DNA of 64,000 nucleotides from Algoriphagus terrigena DSM 22685. GTDB lineage: Bacteria; Bacteroidota; Bacteroidia; Cytophagales; Cyclobacteriaceae. The position numbers were made by a program, and so were the translations under genes. Below, piece by piece: positions 26,772 to 38,700 of the stretch; position 1 is the first letter of the stretch; every line of letters begins with the position of its first letter. Under the pieces are notes generated by a model, which had not been told where the DNA came from, did not search any database, and saw only the letters and a list, made by a program, of their open reading frames with translations. The stretch lies in NCBI RefSeq assembly GCF_000429445.1, contig NZ_AUBW01000013.1, positions 62,001 to 126,000 on the forward strand. The letters run 5' to 3'.

Positions 26772-27563
26772 ATGGCGTTTCAGAACATCTTTACCAAGCG
26801 GCTTCTCCTGAAGGCTGTGCCTTACTTTTTCATAGGCACAACCATCCTAATCTTCGTTTTAAATGATGTTTTTGGAGATGATGACGGCTTCGTAGTTTTC
26901 AGCCTGCTGTTTTTTACCGCTTTGACCATCTGGATGATCCGATGGATAATCCTTCAGATCAAAGCCATTCTCCGACTGAAAAAGGAAAAGAAACAAGCCG
27001 AACTGATGCATCTAAAAAGCCAGGTAAATCCGCACTTCTTCTTCAACACCCTGAATAACCTGTACGGATTGGTAGAGAATGATCCGGCTAAGGCCCAGCA
27101 GCTGATCCTCAAACTGTCCGACATGATGCGATACAGTATCTATGAAGGGCAAAATGACTGGGTGACGCTAGACGAAGAGATCACCTATCTGGAGAACTAC
27201 ATGGAACTGCATCGGATGCGTTACCATAAGGAGATTGCGATCCGTTTTGAGATAGACGCTGAAGACAGGAGTGTGAAGATCATGCCCTTGCTGTTTATCA
27301 TTATGGTGGAAAATGCCTTCAAGCATGGGGTGGAAAAACTGCGAAAGGATGCCTTCGTGCACATCTGCTTAAAAGCTACCCAGCAGCAGGTGGATTTTGA
27401 GATTGAAAACAATTTTGATGCGGAGGAGATGAGCGAAAAAGGAGGGATTGGCCTGAACAACCTAAAAAAGCGCTTGGATTTGGTTTATTTGAAAAGGCAT
27501 GAACTTGAAATACTCCCAGCCCATGGAGACGTTTACAAGATTCGATTAAGACTTACACTATGA
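26772..27563 (+). CDS. LytS-type sensor histidine kinase
   Basis: A 263-residue kinase with two membrane helices (about 13-31 and 40-63) joined by a short loop. The His_kinase core carries His88 in LKSQVNPHFFFNTLNNL, the helix MMRYSIYEG, the N box IMVENAFKHGVEKL and the G box GGIGLNNLKKRLDLVY. The sensor part is too small for an extracytoplasmic ligand domain, so detection within the membrane or by contact with the divergent ABC exporter is plausible, as in bacitracin-type modules; this is inference. It overlaps the regulator by 4 bases (ATGA). Confidence 0.93.
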   Translation: MAFQNIFTKRLLLKAVPYFFIGTTILIFVLNDVFGDDDGFVVFSLLFFTALTIWMIRWIILQIKAILRLKKEKKQAELMHLKSQVNPHFFFNTLNNLYGLVENDPAKAQQLILKLSDMMRYSIYEGQNDWVTLDEEITYLENYMELHRMRYHKEIAIRFEIDAEDRSVKIMPLLFIIMVENAFKHGVEKLRKDAFVHICLKATQQQVDFEIENNFDAEEMSEKGGIGLNNLKKRLDLVYLKRHELEILPAHGDVYKIRLRLTL

Positions 27564-28276
27564 GCGTCCGATACATCATCGTGGATGACGAGTCCATCGC
27601 CCACGACATCATCAAAAAGTATTGCTCCCTGTTGCCAAACATGAAGTTGATGCAGGACTGCTATGATGCGATCGAAGCCATTGAATACCTGAACCGCAAC
27701 ACGGTTGATCTGATCTTTCTCGATCTGAACATGCCCAAATTGCATGGGTTTGAGTTTCTAAAAACCTTGCCCAACCAACCCAAGGTGATCGTAACCACTG
27801 CGTACAAAGAACACGCCTTGGAAGGCTATGAACTGAACATCTCAGATTACCTGTTAAAGCCTTTTTCATTTGAGCGCTTTTTGAAAGCGGTCAACAAGGC
27901 AATTACCACCCATTCCGAGACTCCCTCCATCGCCAAAAGTGATACGGACGAGAGCAAGTCGGAACGGATTTTCCTGCGCACGGCCAACAAGCACATCCAA
28001 GTCGCACTGGATGACATCCTGTTTGTCGAGGCTTCGGGCAACTATGTTCAGGTGGTGCTGAAAGAAGAAGTCATCACCTTGCGTGGGGTGTTGTCTTCAT
28101 TGGCGGAACACATGCCGACAGCTGGCTTTGTTCAGGTACATCGCTCGTTTATGGTCGCGAAAAAGCACATCAAAAGCATCGAAGGAAACGAGATAATCAT
28201 TGATAAATACAAAGTGCCTATTGGGAAGTCATTCAGGTCAGAGCTGGATAAGCTTGTAACCCGAAACATGGATTGA
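27560..28276 (+). CDS. LytTR-family response regulator
   Basis: A 238-residue protein. The receiver (1-120) has phosphoacceptor Asp55 in LIFLDLNMPKLHGFEF, switch Thr in VTTAYKEHAL and Lys in LLKPFSFERF. The LytTR DNA-binding domain (about 140-236) includes RIFLRTANKHIQV, FVEASGNYVQVVL and FVQVHRSFMVAKKHI. It is co-translated with the kinase. The most likely target is the divergent ABC exporter operon, whose promoter lies in the shared 199-bp spacer. Confidence 0.94.
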   Translation: MSVRYIIVDDESIAHDIIKKYCSLLPNMKLMQDCYDAIEAIEYLNRNTVDLIFLDLNMPKLHGFEFLKTLPNQPKVIVTTAYKEHALEGYELNISDYLLKPFSFERFLKAVNKAITTHSETPSIAKSDTDESKSERIFLRTANKHIQVALDDILFVEASGNYVQVVLKEEVITLRGVLSSLAEHMPTAGFVQVHRSFMVAKKHIKSIEGNEIIIDKYKVPIGKSFRSELDKLVTRNMD

Positions 28277-28284
28277 CCTTTTTG

Positions 28285-29397
28285 TTATTTCACCACACTG
28301 GCAATCTTGTCTATTATCTCTGTTTTGGGTTCCAGGTTTCTATCAAAAAGCAAGGGATAGTTCGTTCTGCCTCTCACCGGAAAGTTGTTCAACCAACTCA
28401 CGCCATCACCCAAGCCCCAGAACGTGACCCGGGTGATCTTGTCTTTGTGTTTCTCGTATAGCGCAAAGATCTCCGCGTAGCGTGCAGCTAGCTTGGCCTC
28501 GGCCTCCGGCGTGATCCCGTCCCTGTAGGGATTATACTCATCCGAATTGGCGAAATTCATGTTGAGATCGGCACCTTCTGCTCTCCTGGGTCTTGGCAAA
28601 ACATCCACGTCCAGCTCAGTGATCATCACCTTGAATCCAGCTTCATGAATGTCGATAATCCCCTGCTCGATCTCCTCCAGCGTAGGTGAATCCAGCTGGT
28701 AGTGGCCCTGCATACCTATCGCGTCCACCCGGATTCCCTCAGCTTTCATTTCTTTGGCAAAATCAAGAATTCCCTTGCGCTTGGAAGCTCTCCATACATT
28801 GTAGTCGTTGTAATACAACTCAGCCCCCGGGTCAACCTCACTTGCCTTGCGGAATGCTGCTTTCATAAAGTCCTTTCCGGCGATCTTGTACCAGTTTGAC
28901 TCCCGAAAAGTCCCGTCTTCGTTGAAAGCTTCATTGACCACATCCCAACCGTGGATCTTCCCTTTGTATCTGCCAGCGACGGACTCGATGTGGTCCTCCA
29001 TCCTGGAGATCAAGGCGTCTTTGCCCAAGGGTTCATTGTTTTGATCCTGAAAAACCCACCTTGGAGTCTGCTGATGCCAGACCAGGCAATGACCTATGGT
29101 AAATGCGCCGATTTTCTGTCCCAGCGCTACATACTCATCGCCAAATTTGAAATCATACCGATCGAGTTCGGGATGTACACGCTCCCACTTGAGACCGTTT
29201 TCGGGACTCAGACTGTTGAACTGGTTTGCAATCAGGGAGGTCACCTTCTCATCAGAGCTGTTGACTTGCCGGGCGTTCACAGCGACTCCAATGTAAAAAC
29301 TGTCTGCAAAGATATCCTTGAGTCGCTCGCTGTCCGGGCTTTGGGCAGAAAACAGCAGGGTTAGGGAGGCAAATGTTAAGACTTTCTTGAGTATCAT
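28285..29397 (-). CDS. Endo-beta-1,4-xylanase, GH10
   Basis: About 370 residues from the ATG at 29397, which opens a hydrophobic leader (MILKKVLTFASLTLLFSAQS) with no lipobox, so it is probably periplasmic. A single GH10 (beta/alpha)8 domain fills the rest. Acid/base Glu156 lies in WDVVNEAFNE, nucleophile Glu261 in MITELDVDVLP, with the family blocks GHCLVWHQQTP, YYNDYNVW and FWGLGDGVSWL. It cleaves internal xylosidic bonds, here probably of oligosaccharides imported by the SusCD systems. It is the last gene of the minus-strand xylan operon and stops 9 bp from the convergent LytTR gene. Confidence 0.95.
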   Translation of the reverse strand: MILKKVLTFASLTLLFSAQSPDSERLKDIFADSFYIGVAVNARQVNSSDEKVTSLIANQFNSLSPENGLKWERVHPELDRYDFKFGDEYVALGQKIGAFTIGHCLVWHQQTPRWVFQDQNNEPLGKDALISRMEDHIESVAGRYKGKIHGWDVVNEAFNEDGTFRESNWYKIAGKDFMKAAFRKASEVDPGAELYYNDYNVWRASKRKGILDFAKEMKAEGIRVDAIGMQGHYQLDSPTLEEIEQGIIDIHEAGFKVMITELDVDVLPRPRRAEGADLNMNFANSDEYNPYRDGITPEAEAKLAARYAEIFALYEKHKDKITRVTFWGLGDGVSWLNNFPVRGRTNYPLLFDRNLEPKTEIIDKIASVVK

Positions 29398-29490
29398 GGG
29401 CGTGATAGTTAATAGGTTGGTTCCCGTGTAAGGAGCATTTTCCCTTTCCAGCAAGTGGTTGAAGGTAATTTTTATGAATTTGTTTTCAGC

Positions 29491-30633
<1,143 letters not shown>

Positions 30634-30692
30634 TTATTGAAAATTGTACTCATCGGTTTCTTTGTTAGCTGCGTGTTGGATAGAATGTGGGA

Positions 30693-32831
30693 TTACATTC
30701 TTTCCAATCCCTCCGCAAATCCAGCGTAAGCGGGCTTACGGTTCAGGTTGAGGTTCCAGAGCCCTTGTTTTTCTCCCGGAAGCCATGTGGCATTGTCGGC
30801 GCTGTCTTTCACACCCCAGATGGTGATGCCATACCGCTGAGGCGCTGGCACATGCTCAATATACATCTCTGCCACATATTTGTACATTTCGCGCTGCAGT
30901 TGCAGCATTTCAGGGGTCGGATTAGTGGTATTGACTCTGACATCGAGCTCAGACACTTTAATCAGTTTGCCTGTAGCGGCAAGCATTTTAAACATCGAGA
31001 CGATCTTTTCCTTGTCAGAATCGATGCTGATGTGCATCTGAGTGCCAATCCCGTCTACCGTCACGCCTTTGGTTTCGATGTATTTGACATAGTCGATGAG
31101 GCCTTGGGATTTTTCGAGGCTGTACTCCAGATTGTAGTCGTTGATAAAGAGCAGATCATCGGTGTTGCCGTATTGCTCAGCGAGCTGGAAGGCTTTTACA
31201 GCATAATCTTTGCCCAAATAGTCCTGCCAGTAGAAGTGGTCAGCAGCAACGTCGGGATTGCCGATTCCGGTCTTCAACTCGGCAGGTTTGGCGTCATCCA
31301 TTGGTTCGTTTACAACGTCCCAGGCTTTGATATGAGCTTTGGAATTAGTCATCATTGCGGCTATCCACTTCTCAAACTCAACGGAGACAATCGACACTTT
31401 TTCGTCGGCAGTCTTATTCACCAGCGTGGTACTGCCACCCGATAGCGAAGCGCTGCTCAGCACGACGTCATCCAAGTACACTGTTCCGGCAAACTCACCA
31501 TAGCTGATGACAAACCGCTGACGGTCATCCGCTGTTGCAGTCGTCGTCAACTGTATTTGCTTCCATTCCTTGGTTACACCTATTTGTCCAAAACCGTTGG
31601 AGGAATAGTCGGGGCTTTGCAGCTCAGGTCTGATGATGCCTTCCGCATCTCCTTTTACCCAAAACGTCAACTTGTATTCTTCGCCGTTTTTTAATGCTTT
31701 GGGAAGCTCAAAAGCCGTCTGAACTTCCCAGAACCCACCGGTCTTTGAGGGGTTGGTAACGAAAAAGGCTTTGCCTGCGCCACCGAAACCCATCCCTGCT
31801 GCGGTGACACCACGGGAAGAACCATTGCCCCATCCTCCCCAGCCATTTCCATTTTCGAAGTCGCCATCAGGGATCAGATTATTGATCAAGGGAGGGCCTG
31901 CTGGATCGTAGACGTATACATTGCTGATGTCTATCAAGTAGGAGACGTTAGGGAGGTGGCCCATGTTGAAATTTATCTTGAAAGACTCTCCTTCAAAATC
32001 ACTGATTCTGAAACGGATCTCCTGCCAAGAGATGCTGGTTTGAAAAGAGGCGCTTGCTGCACCGGTATCCATCCAGTCTTTCTCCGGAGTGTTGTTAGAA
32101 AGGCCTTCAAAGGTGATGCTACCCTGTCCTGCCTGGTCAGATTTGATGTAGGCGATCACCTCGTATTCTTTGCCCGGCAAGACGGAGATCTCCGGAGTAG
32201 TCAGCCGTACACTTTCGGGATCGGTGCCGGAGCCGGATTTGAGTGAAAAGGCAGCGGTACCCTCGCCCATCCCCTCTCCTTCGCTGATCGAGACATCCCC
32301 TGTATTGGCCCAGCCGGTCAGATTGCCTTGCAGAGGCGCTGACAAGTTCAGCTCATTGGTAAACGCCGGGGAATTCACTACCAGAGGTTGCAACAAACTA
32401 TTCAGATACTCTGCATTTTGATTGGCATGCCACACCAGTGTATGGCCAAACACCGAAGTTCCCGCGGCGGAGGCGGCTTCCAGAGTAGCGTTTACACTGC
32501 TAAAATCCATTGTACCATCCGCTCTGACGATGGCACCGTGCTTCATCCCGTAGCCAGTGGTGATCTCATTAAAGTTGCTGTTGATCAATCGGTACATCAC
32601 GCCCCTGCTCGCATATTCAGACATCGTGACAGCCCCACCGAGTTTGAAATCAGGATAAGCGACAGTGTCAATGTAATTCTTCAGTACGTCATAGCTGTTG
32701 AGAACCTCTTGTTCCGCAACGTTGAGTGGCTTCTCTACCTGATAGTCGTCAGTAGCGACGTAGTCGACACAGGAGCCCGTACCGACAGCGAGCGCCAGCA
32801 GGCTAAGACACTTGATATATAGTTTCTTCAT
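30693..32831 (-). CDS. xyn10C: GH10 endoxylanase with inserted carbohydrate-binding modules (Xyn10C-like)
   Basis: A 712-residue lipoprotein (lipobox GTGSCVDY, Cys21). The GH10 barrel begins normally (KLGGAVTMSEY, then FGHTLVWHAN near residue 130) and is interrupted for about 330 residues by two beta-sandwich CBM4/9-like modules. These are near residues 165-310 (LTGWANTGDVSISEGEG to YLIDISNVYVYDP) and 315-465 (LIPDGDFENGNGWGGW to GTVYLDDVVLSSA). The barrel then resumes with acid/base Glu509 (WDVVNEPMDD) and nucleophile Glu628 (VSELDVRV). This split layout is that of the surface xylanase encoded at the end of the xus operon in Prevotella and Bacteroides. It follows the xusE-like gene by 12 bp and probably acts on the cell surface. 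Confidence 0.94.
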   Translation of the reverse strand: MKKLYIKCLSLLALAVGTGSCVDYVATDDYQVEKPLNVAEQEVLNSYDVLKNYIDTVAYPDFKLGGAVTMSEYASRGVMYRLINSNFNEITTGYGMKHGAIVRADGTMDFSSVNATLEAASAAGTSVFGHTLVWHANQNAEYLNSLLQPLVVNSPAFTNELNLSAPLQGNLTGWANTGDVSISEGEGMGEGTAAFSLKSGSGTDPESVRLTTPEISVLPGKEYEVIAYIKSDQAGQGSITFEGLSNNTPEKDWMDTGAASASFQTSISWQEIRFRISDFEGESFKINFNMGHLPNVSYLIDISNVYVYDPAGPPLINNLIPDGDFENGNGWGGWGNGSSRGVTAAGMGFGGAGKAFFVTNPSKTGGFWEVQTAFELPKALKNGEEYKLTFWVKGDAEGIIRPELQSPDYSSNGFGQIGVTKEWKQIQLTTTATADDRQRFVISYGEFAGTVYLDDVVLSSASLSGGSTTLVNKTADEKVSIVSVEFEKWIAAMMTNSKAHIKAWDVVNEPMDDAKPAELKTGIGNPDVAADHFYWQDYLGKDYAVKAFQLAEQYGNTDDLLFINDYNLEYSLEKSQGLIDYVKYIETKGVTVDGIGTQMHISIDSDKEKIVSMFKMLAATGKLIKVSELDVRVNTTNPTPEMLQLQREMYKYVAEMYIEHVPAPQRYGITIWGVKDSADNATWLPGEKQGLWNLNLNRKPAYAGFAEGLERM

Positions 32832-32843
32832 GTTTAGGGCTAT

Positions 32844-33881
32844 TTAGTCGTTGAGCTTCAGTACGGGAGTGAATGTCTCCATTCCTACCCCGCGATCCCG
32901 TGCCACCAGGGTGTCCGTTGCAGTAATCTGCATCTTTGGCAGGCTTATTTCATACTGTAGATAGAGCGCGTCACGGTCTTTGTCTCCCCAGCTCTTCACC
33001 TCTCCTTTGGAGACAAATTTACCTGTGCCGGTAGCACTATAGCCATCTCCGAGGGCAGAGACGGTGCAGTTTCCGTCGTCGTCAAAGGTCAACAGCAGAT
33101 CTGCGGTGACATTGGTACCGTCCTCTCCCGGAAATGCCAAGGGGAATTCCACTTCATTCAGTGACCGGGTGTGTAACGCGTTTATTTGATCATTCACTAC
33201 AAAGTCAGCATGTCTGACCACTGTTCGGTCGACGGCGGTGTTTCCGACGGTCCCTTTGATGACATCTTTGCCTCTTCGCAGGTAGTTGCCATGCCATGGA
33301 TTGACGTATTTCAAGGCATACAGCACAAAATCCTTTGGAGCCACGGACCAATCTGAGGGATTGGTTCTACTCGGATTGTCTACCAAGCCCACGCCTGACA
33401 GTACGGAATCGGCATTGGCTATTTCGGTGATTCTGAGGGGCAGAACATAGCTTTTCTTGATTGCCTTTGGATCGTTGAAAAAACCGCTATTGAGCTGGAT
33501 TTCGATCCCACCGGTGACTTCACCTTTTGGGATTACCATCGATTGGGCCGACAGCTGGTAGTATTCCGATGGCAGCACTTCAATCTCGTCTCCGTCAATA
33601 CCAAACAACAGGCCTTCCACCATACTGTCGTCCACGGTTACGTTGACCAGGACATCCTGCGGTGAGGAGTACACACCGCCCGTGGTGGCGAGGATGCGAA
33701 ACTTCCCTTCATTGTCCAGAGAGGTATCAAAGATATCGTCGCCTAACGTGATGGTCCTGACGGGATATTGAAACGCGAAATACACCGTCTGATAGTCAAA
33801 GTCAGGGAAATCCCAATCCTGGTTTTCACAGGAAGTGAAGACCAGAGAAAGCGCAAGCATTATATAGGCTGTATTTTTCAT
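32844..33881 (-). CDS. xusE: DUF1735/DUF5627 surface lipoprotein (XusE-like)
   Basis: A 345-residue protein with a lipoprotein signal (LVFTSCEN, Cys18). The N-terminal half matches the beta-rich DUF1735 domain (LATTGGVYSSPQDVLVNVTV, then SEYYQLSAQSMVIPKGEV). The C-terminal half matches the calycin-like DUF5627 domain (NPWHGNYLRRGKD to KMQITATDT). Proteins of this type follow the second SusD in xylan loci and bind polysaccharide at the surface (SusE-position protein). Position directly after the SusD gene and before the CBM-bearing GH10 matches xusE. Binding residues cannot be read from the sequence. Confidence 0.85.
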   Translation of the reverse strand: MKNTAYIMLALSLVFTSCENQDWDFPDFDYQTVYFAFQYPVRTITLGDDIFDTSLDNEGKFRILATTGGVYSSPQDVLVNVTVDDSMVEGLLFGIDGDEIEVLPSEYYQLSAQSMVIPKGEVTGGIEIQLNSGFFNDPKAIKKSYVLPLRITEIANADSVLSGVGLVDNPSRTNPSDWSVAPKDFVLYALKYVNPWHGNYLRRGKDVIKGTVGNTAVDRTVVRHADFVVNDQINALHTRSLNEVEFPLAFPGEDGTNVTADLLLTFDDDGNCTVSALGDGYSATGTGKFVSKGEVKSWGDKDRDALYLQYEISLPKMQITATDTLVARDRGVGMETFTPVLKLND

Positions 33882-33936
33882 CTTTCTGTGATTTTAGAAT
33901 CAATAGGGTTCACTTGAGCTTGGGTAAAAGCACACA

Positions 33937-35694
33937 CTACCATCCAGTATTTTGTTTTAGCTGTGAAAACTTTAGGACTTCGCTGTATGGCACCGGCCCA
34001 TAAATCATGTGATCACTGTAGACCCTGTTTTCTACATTCATGATCTCGTGATTGCCGTTTTGGATAATAATCCCTTGGGTAGTTTCGGTAAGGTTTGCAT
34101 CCCACCTTCTCAGGTCCCAAAATCTGAATCCTTCGAAGCTCAGTTCCAGTCTTCGTTCATTGCGAATGAGTTGGCGCATGGCTGTCTGGTCGTTTTTGAC
34201 CGATTCCAGGTAGGCATCTCCATTGCTGGATCCGATACCGGCACGCTGGCGGATCGCTTTGATCACGTCATAGGCAGAATATCCGGCTCCGCCGTTTCCC
34301 ATAGGCCCGTAGGCTTCATTGGCCGCTTCGGCGTATATCAAGAAGATCTCGGTATACCTGATCCTCGGCTTCATGTGAACCTGCGAGTTGGTCGAGTTGG
34401 GGTTCAGGTTGACGTCCTGACGAAGTAGTTTTTTCAGGTAATAGCCCGTGCGGGTAGAGGTCTCCACTTTGTTCAACCCATCGTTGGTCGTACCGTCCGC
34501 AGCGGTCGTGATCGTTGTATTGCTGGGTCCGGCTGTGCTGCCGTTGACGACCACAAAGTGGCCCAATCGTGGGTCTCGGCCAGCATAGGGACTTTGGGGA
34601 TTGTATCCACTTCCCTGTGCGTCGATCGGAAATCCGTTAGCCATCGGAAAGGCATCCACGAAGTTTTGCGTGGGATTGACAAGGCCGTTTCCATACAGTG
34701 TCGGAGGATAGTTGTCTTGCTCTAGGTTATTGCTCGATCCTATAGAGGTGCGCCACAGGACTTCGGCAGGGTTAATCCCCCCTCCGATTGCATTGAGTTC
34801 AGAAGCGTTTTTAAACCAGGTGACTCCGTTCGGGGCCAGTCCGCTTACTCCACCGATGGTGTTGAGAATGAAGGCTGCATCTTCAGCGGCCTCTTGCCAT
34901 TTTGCCACATCCCCGCTAGGGTTGAACGCCGGGCTGGCGGCCAGGAGTGATGCCTGCGCGATGATTGCGCGGACGATTCTACCGGAAACCAGCTGCAAAG
35001 CATCGTCGCCGAACACCCGGTTATATTGGCCTGTCTCGGCCCCGGCATATTTGGCCGGAATCAGCGAAGGGTCACCAATATTGCCAAGATCCAGCGGCAG
35101 CAGCTCGAGTGCTCTCTCCGCATCAGAGCGAAGTTGCGTCATGCACTCTTCGAAGGTGTTTCGCGGCAGATTAAAGTCGGAGGAGACGTTTTGAGATTCG
35201 GTGAGAATCGGAACGCCCAGAAGCTGACCGTCGGACATGCCGCCGTGAGCCTGCAGCAGATAATACATAAACAGCGCTCTGAGTCCATAGGACTCACCCT
35301 TCAGTCGGTCGACAAACATTCGATTGACTATCTCGTCCGTTGCAAAGTCAACGCTGTCCACATCTTCCAGCATTACATTCAGGTATTGGATCGCGGATTG
35401 CGCGCCAGTCCATTGATTTACCGGATTGTTGTTGGATGCCCATTGGCCGGTTGCCATATTGAGAAATGCGTTGGAGGGCTCGTTGCTTACCGCATCGTCG
35501 GTTGCCATCTCGCTAAAGGTCCATCCGTTGGTGGGGATTCTCAGGTAGGCATTGATGAGAAGTCCCTGAGCGAGTCGGGGTCTCTCGAGCATGTCTTCCC
35601 GGCCTTGGATGTTTTCGATGGCCGGGTCTATGAAGTCCTGGCAGCCGGACAGCATTAAGAGGACACAAAAGAAGATTGATATTTTGTTATTCAT
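33937..35694 (-). CDS. xusD: SusD/RagB-family glycan-binding lipoprotein (XusD-like)
   Basis: A 585-residue protein with lipobox MLSGCQDF. SusD landmarks are the N-terminal FIDPAIENIQGREDM, the TPR-rich middle (ESYGLRALFMYYLLQAHGG), YTEIFLIYAEAANEAYG and LIRNERRLELSFEGFRFWDL near the C-terminus, ending KQNTGW. It caps the TonB-dependent transporter encoded immediately upstream (35718-38738) and captures xylan fragments at the cell surface. The tandem arrangement with a second SusCD pair matches xusC-xusD. Confidence 0.94.
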   Translation of the reverse strand: MNNKISIFFCVLLMLSGCQDFIDPAIENIQGREDMLERPRLAQGLLINAYLRIPTNGWTFSEMATDDAVSNEPSNAFLNMATGQWASNNNPVNQWTGAQSAIQYLNVMLEDVDSVDFATDEIVNRMFVDRLKGESYGLRALFMYYLLQAHGGMSDGQLLGVPILTESQNVSSDFNLPRNTFEECMTQLRSDAERALELLPLDLGNIGDPSLIPAKYAGAETGQYNRVFGDDALQLVSGRIVRAIIAQASLLAASPAFNPSGDVAKWQEAAEDAAFILNTIGGVSGLAPNGVTWFKNASELNAIGGGINPAEVLWRTSIGSSNNLEQDNYPPTLYGNGLVNPTQNFVDAFPMANGFPIDAQGSGYNPQSPYAGRDPRLGHFVVVNGSTAGPSNTTITTAADGTTNDGLNKVETSTRTGYYLKKLLRQDVNLNPNSTNSQVHMKPRIRYTEIFLIYAEAANEAYGPMGNGGAGYSAYDVIKAIRQRAGIGSSNGDAYLESVKNDQTAMRQLIRNERRLELSFEGFRFWDLRRWDANLTETTQGIIIQNGNHEIMNVENRVYSDHMIYGPVPYSEVLKFSQLKQNTGW

Positions 35695-35717
35695 GGTTTT
35701 CAGTTTTTTGGGTCTTG

Positions 35718-38700
35718 TTAAAACATGGCTCTGATACCGAAGTTGTAGAACCGCATCTGGGGGCCGAAGCCGATGTTCATCTCCAGAATATCCTGATTCG
35801 GACCTACCGTAAGCAGGTTTGATCCGCTGATGTAGGTACCCAATTCTTTGACGAAGCCGTCACCGATGATGCTTTTAGGGAACGTGTAAGAGACCTGAAC
35901 TTTCGCCAGATCGAAGCGATTGGTGCTGTAGAGCCAATAGTCTGAGTTCCTGAAGTTATTGTCGCCGCTCAGTGTGGTCAATCTTGGAAAGGTCGCAGTG
36001 TCTTGTGTTTCTTCTGTCCATCGATCCCTCACCACAGCTGAGTATTTATCATCGGCATTAACCCAGAAATAGCTGTTGTTTTTCATGGCATAGGCACCGC
36101 TTCTCATGGTTCCCAATACGAAAAAGGTGAGATTTTTGACCTTGGCAGAGAGGTTGAAACCCATCGTCAGCGGTGCTCCTGACCAGCCACCCCTACCGAG
36201 GTAGACTTCATCCTGCGCATTGACGATACCGTCGCTGTTTTGATCTTTGTACTTGATATCGCCCGGCTTGACCTCGCCGAATGCCTGCGTTGGAGAGTTT
36301 TCAATTTCTTCGATTCCGCTAAACAACCCCAGGCTTTCCAATCCCCAGATCGCATCCAGGGGCATTCCTTGTCTGTTTTGGTAGCTATCTTCAAAGTTCT
36401 CTGATCTTTTGGACGCCTTGGTATTGTAGTAGATTCCCGATACGCCCATCGTCCAGTCGACGAGGCCGGTTCGCTTATTGAGATTCAATTGGAAGTCAGC
36501 TCCGTTTCTGATGTCGTTGTTATAGTTGACAAAAGGGATCCAGGAGGACTGCGGCCATCCGGTGACGAAGTGACTTGGGTACAGGATGCTGTTCTGTACA
36601 AACAAACCCGTCATCTTGCTGGTGAAGACTGAGCCATTGACCGACAGGAGATTATTGAAGAGTGAGGCGTCCAGCTGTAGGCTGATTTCTTCTCTTTTCG
36701 GGAAAGTCAAGTCCAGGTTTTCTCCCCGGCGAACGTCTGTGCCGGTATTGTTTAACCCGTCTTTCCACTCATACCATGATCCTTCGTCGGTGTAGATTGC
36801 TTCGTATAAGTAGAAGTTATCGATGTCGAGATCTGTGTTGAGAATACCCGCTGACACTGAGATCTTCAGATCATCCAGTACAGAGGACGAAGCAAGGAAC
36901 TCCTCTCCGGTCACCCTCCATCCAAGTGACACCGTTGGAGAGAACGCGTTGCGGTTTCCCTCGGCCAGTTTGGCGGTATGAACCAGTGCTCCGGAGAATT
37001 CCGCGTAGTATTTCTGCTCGTAGTTGTAGCCGAAATACAGGCCTAAATTCGCATTGCTTACTTTGTGATAAATCGCAGATTCGGCGATTTGGTAGCCATT
37101 GGCAAGTAAGATTGCGGAGACGTTGTGTTTTTGATCGAACGTCCTGTTATAGTTCATCTGCGCAGACAAGGCCACAGTCTGACGGAACCAGTTGCCATTG
37201 ATATTTTGGGTGCGGGAGCTCGCATCCTGTCCGTACTTTGTGAGCTTTTCGATCTGATCCATGCCGTTGTAGTTGGTCCAGGTGGGTTCGTAGACCGCAT
37301 ACTGGTTGTCAAATGACAGCGTGTAAGAAGTAGCGTAGTTGAGTCCAAACAAGGAGCTGAAGGACAGGCCTTCGGTCAAGTTTCTCAGATCCGCATCTAT
37401 ACCAGCGTTAAACTGAAACTGGCGGCTGGTGAATTTTTCGGAGCCCCCGGCAAAGATATCCGCGATCGGATTAGTCTGATCCAGTTGCGTACCCCCCAGC
37501 AGATATTTGCCGTCGATGACATGATCACTTGTCTCGACCATCTTCCAGGAAGCGTCGTCGTCCTCTTCGATGTATTCCAAGGGAATGAGCGGGGTAAACC
37601 GATTGGGTCTCAGGATAGACGCACCCTGAAAATACGCACCGGTGTTGACGCCGTTTTGGTTATTGAAGATAGCGGCAGCGTCGACTTTGGCAGAGATGAA
37701 GTCATTTAGATTGAGGTCAATGTTTCCGCGGACATTGAAGCGCTCATTGGCACTCTCTGCTGCCTGTCCAAAGTTGAGGATCGTGCCCTCGGTCATAAAG
37801 CCGACATTGGTGTAGTAGCGGGCAGTCTCGTTGCCACCGGAGATTTCCAGGTTGCCGTCGTATCTGGAATGGGCCTCTCTCAGATATTCTGGCGAGTAGT
37901 AGTCAACATTGGGATACCGATAGGGGTTGCTTCCTGAGGAATAGTTGTAGATGTCATTTTGAGAATACAGGGAAGAAAGGCCATCATTGGCTCTGGCTTC
38001 GTTATACAATGACATGTACTCGCCGGAACCCAGATATTCCGGATAAGCTTTGGGTGTGTTGACCCCGGCGTTGGTACGAAGGGTGATGTTTTGGGCATTG
38101 GCTACACCTCTTTTGGTAGAGACCATTATCACCCCTTTGGCCGCTTTGCTGCCGTATAGTGCTACCGCACTGACTCCTTTGAGAAATGTAATCTGGGCGA
38201 TTTCGGTCGGGTGCACACTTTGTATGTCACGGGGAATCCCGTCTACCAACACCAGCAAACTTGCATTACCCCACAGGTTGCCGTTATAGCCGCCGACATA
38301 GGCTTCCATTCCGTCCAGAGGATTGGTGATGTAGTTATTCTCGAGGACATCGGGCATGTTGACATAGGAAACGCCCCCGATCAGATCCGCCTTATTTTTG
38401 GTTTGAAACGCCACGTTCACTCCCTGGCCTTCCAGAAAAGCAAACAAAGTGATCCCCTCCAGATTGGGACTGACCTGGATCAGACGGGTCTCGTAGCCGG
38501 GAGCCTCGACGGACAGGTAAGCGTTGGAGGAAACTTCCAATCTTGCAACTCCGAGACTGTCGGAGACAGCCGTGAAGTCATCTTCTTCGCTGGTGATTAT
38601 AGCGCCCGGGATCGTTTTACCGAGACTGGACTTGACCACCGGATTGAGGATTAATTTTTGGCCGTTTTGTGCCATCAGCTGGTAGGGAAACACTACCGCC

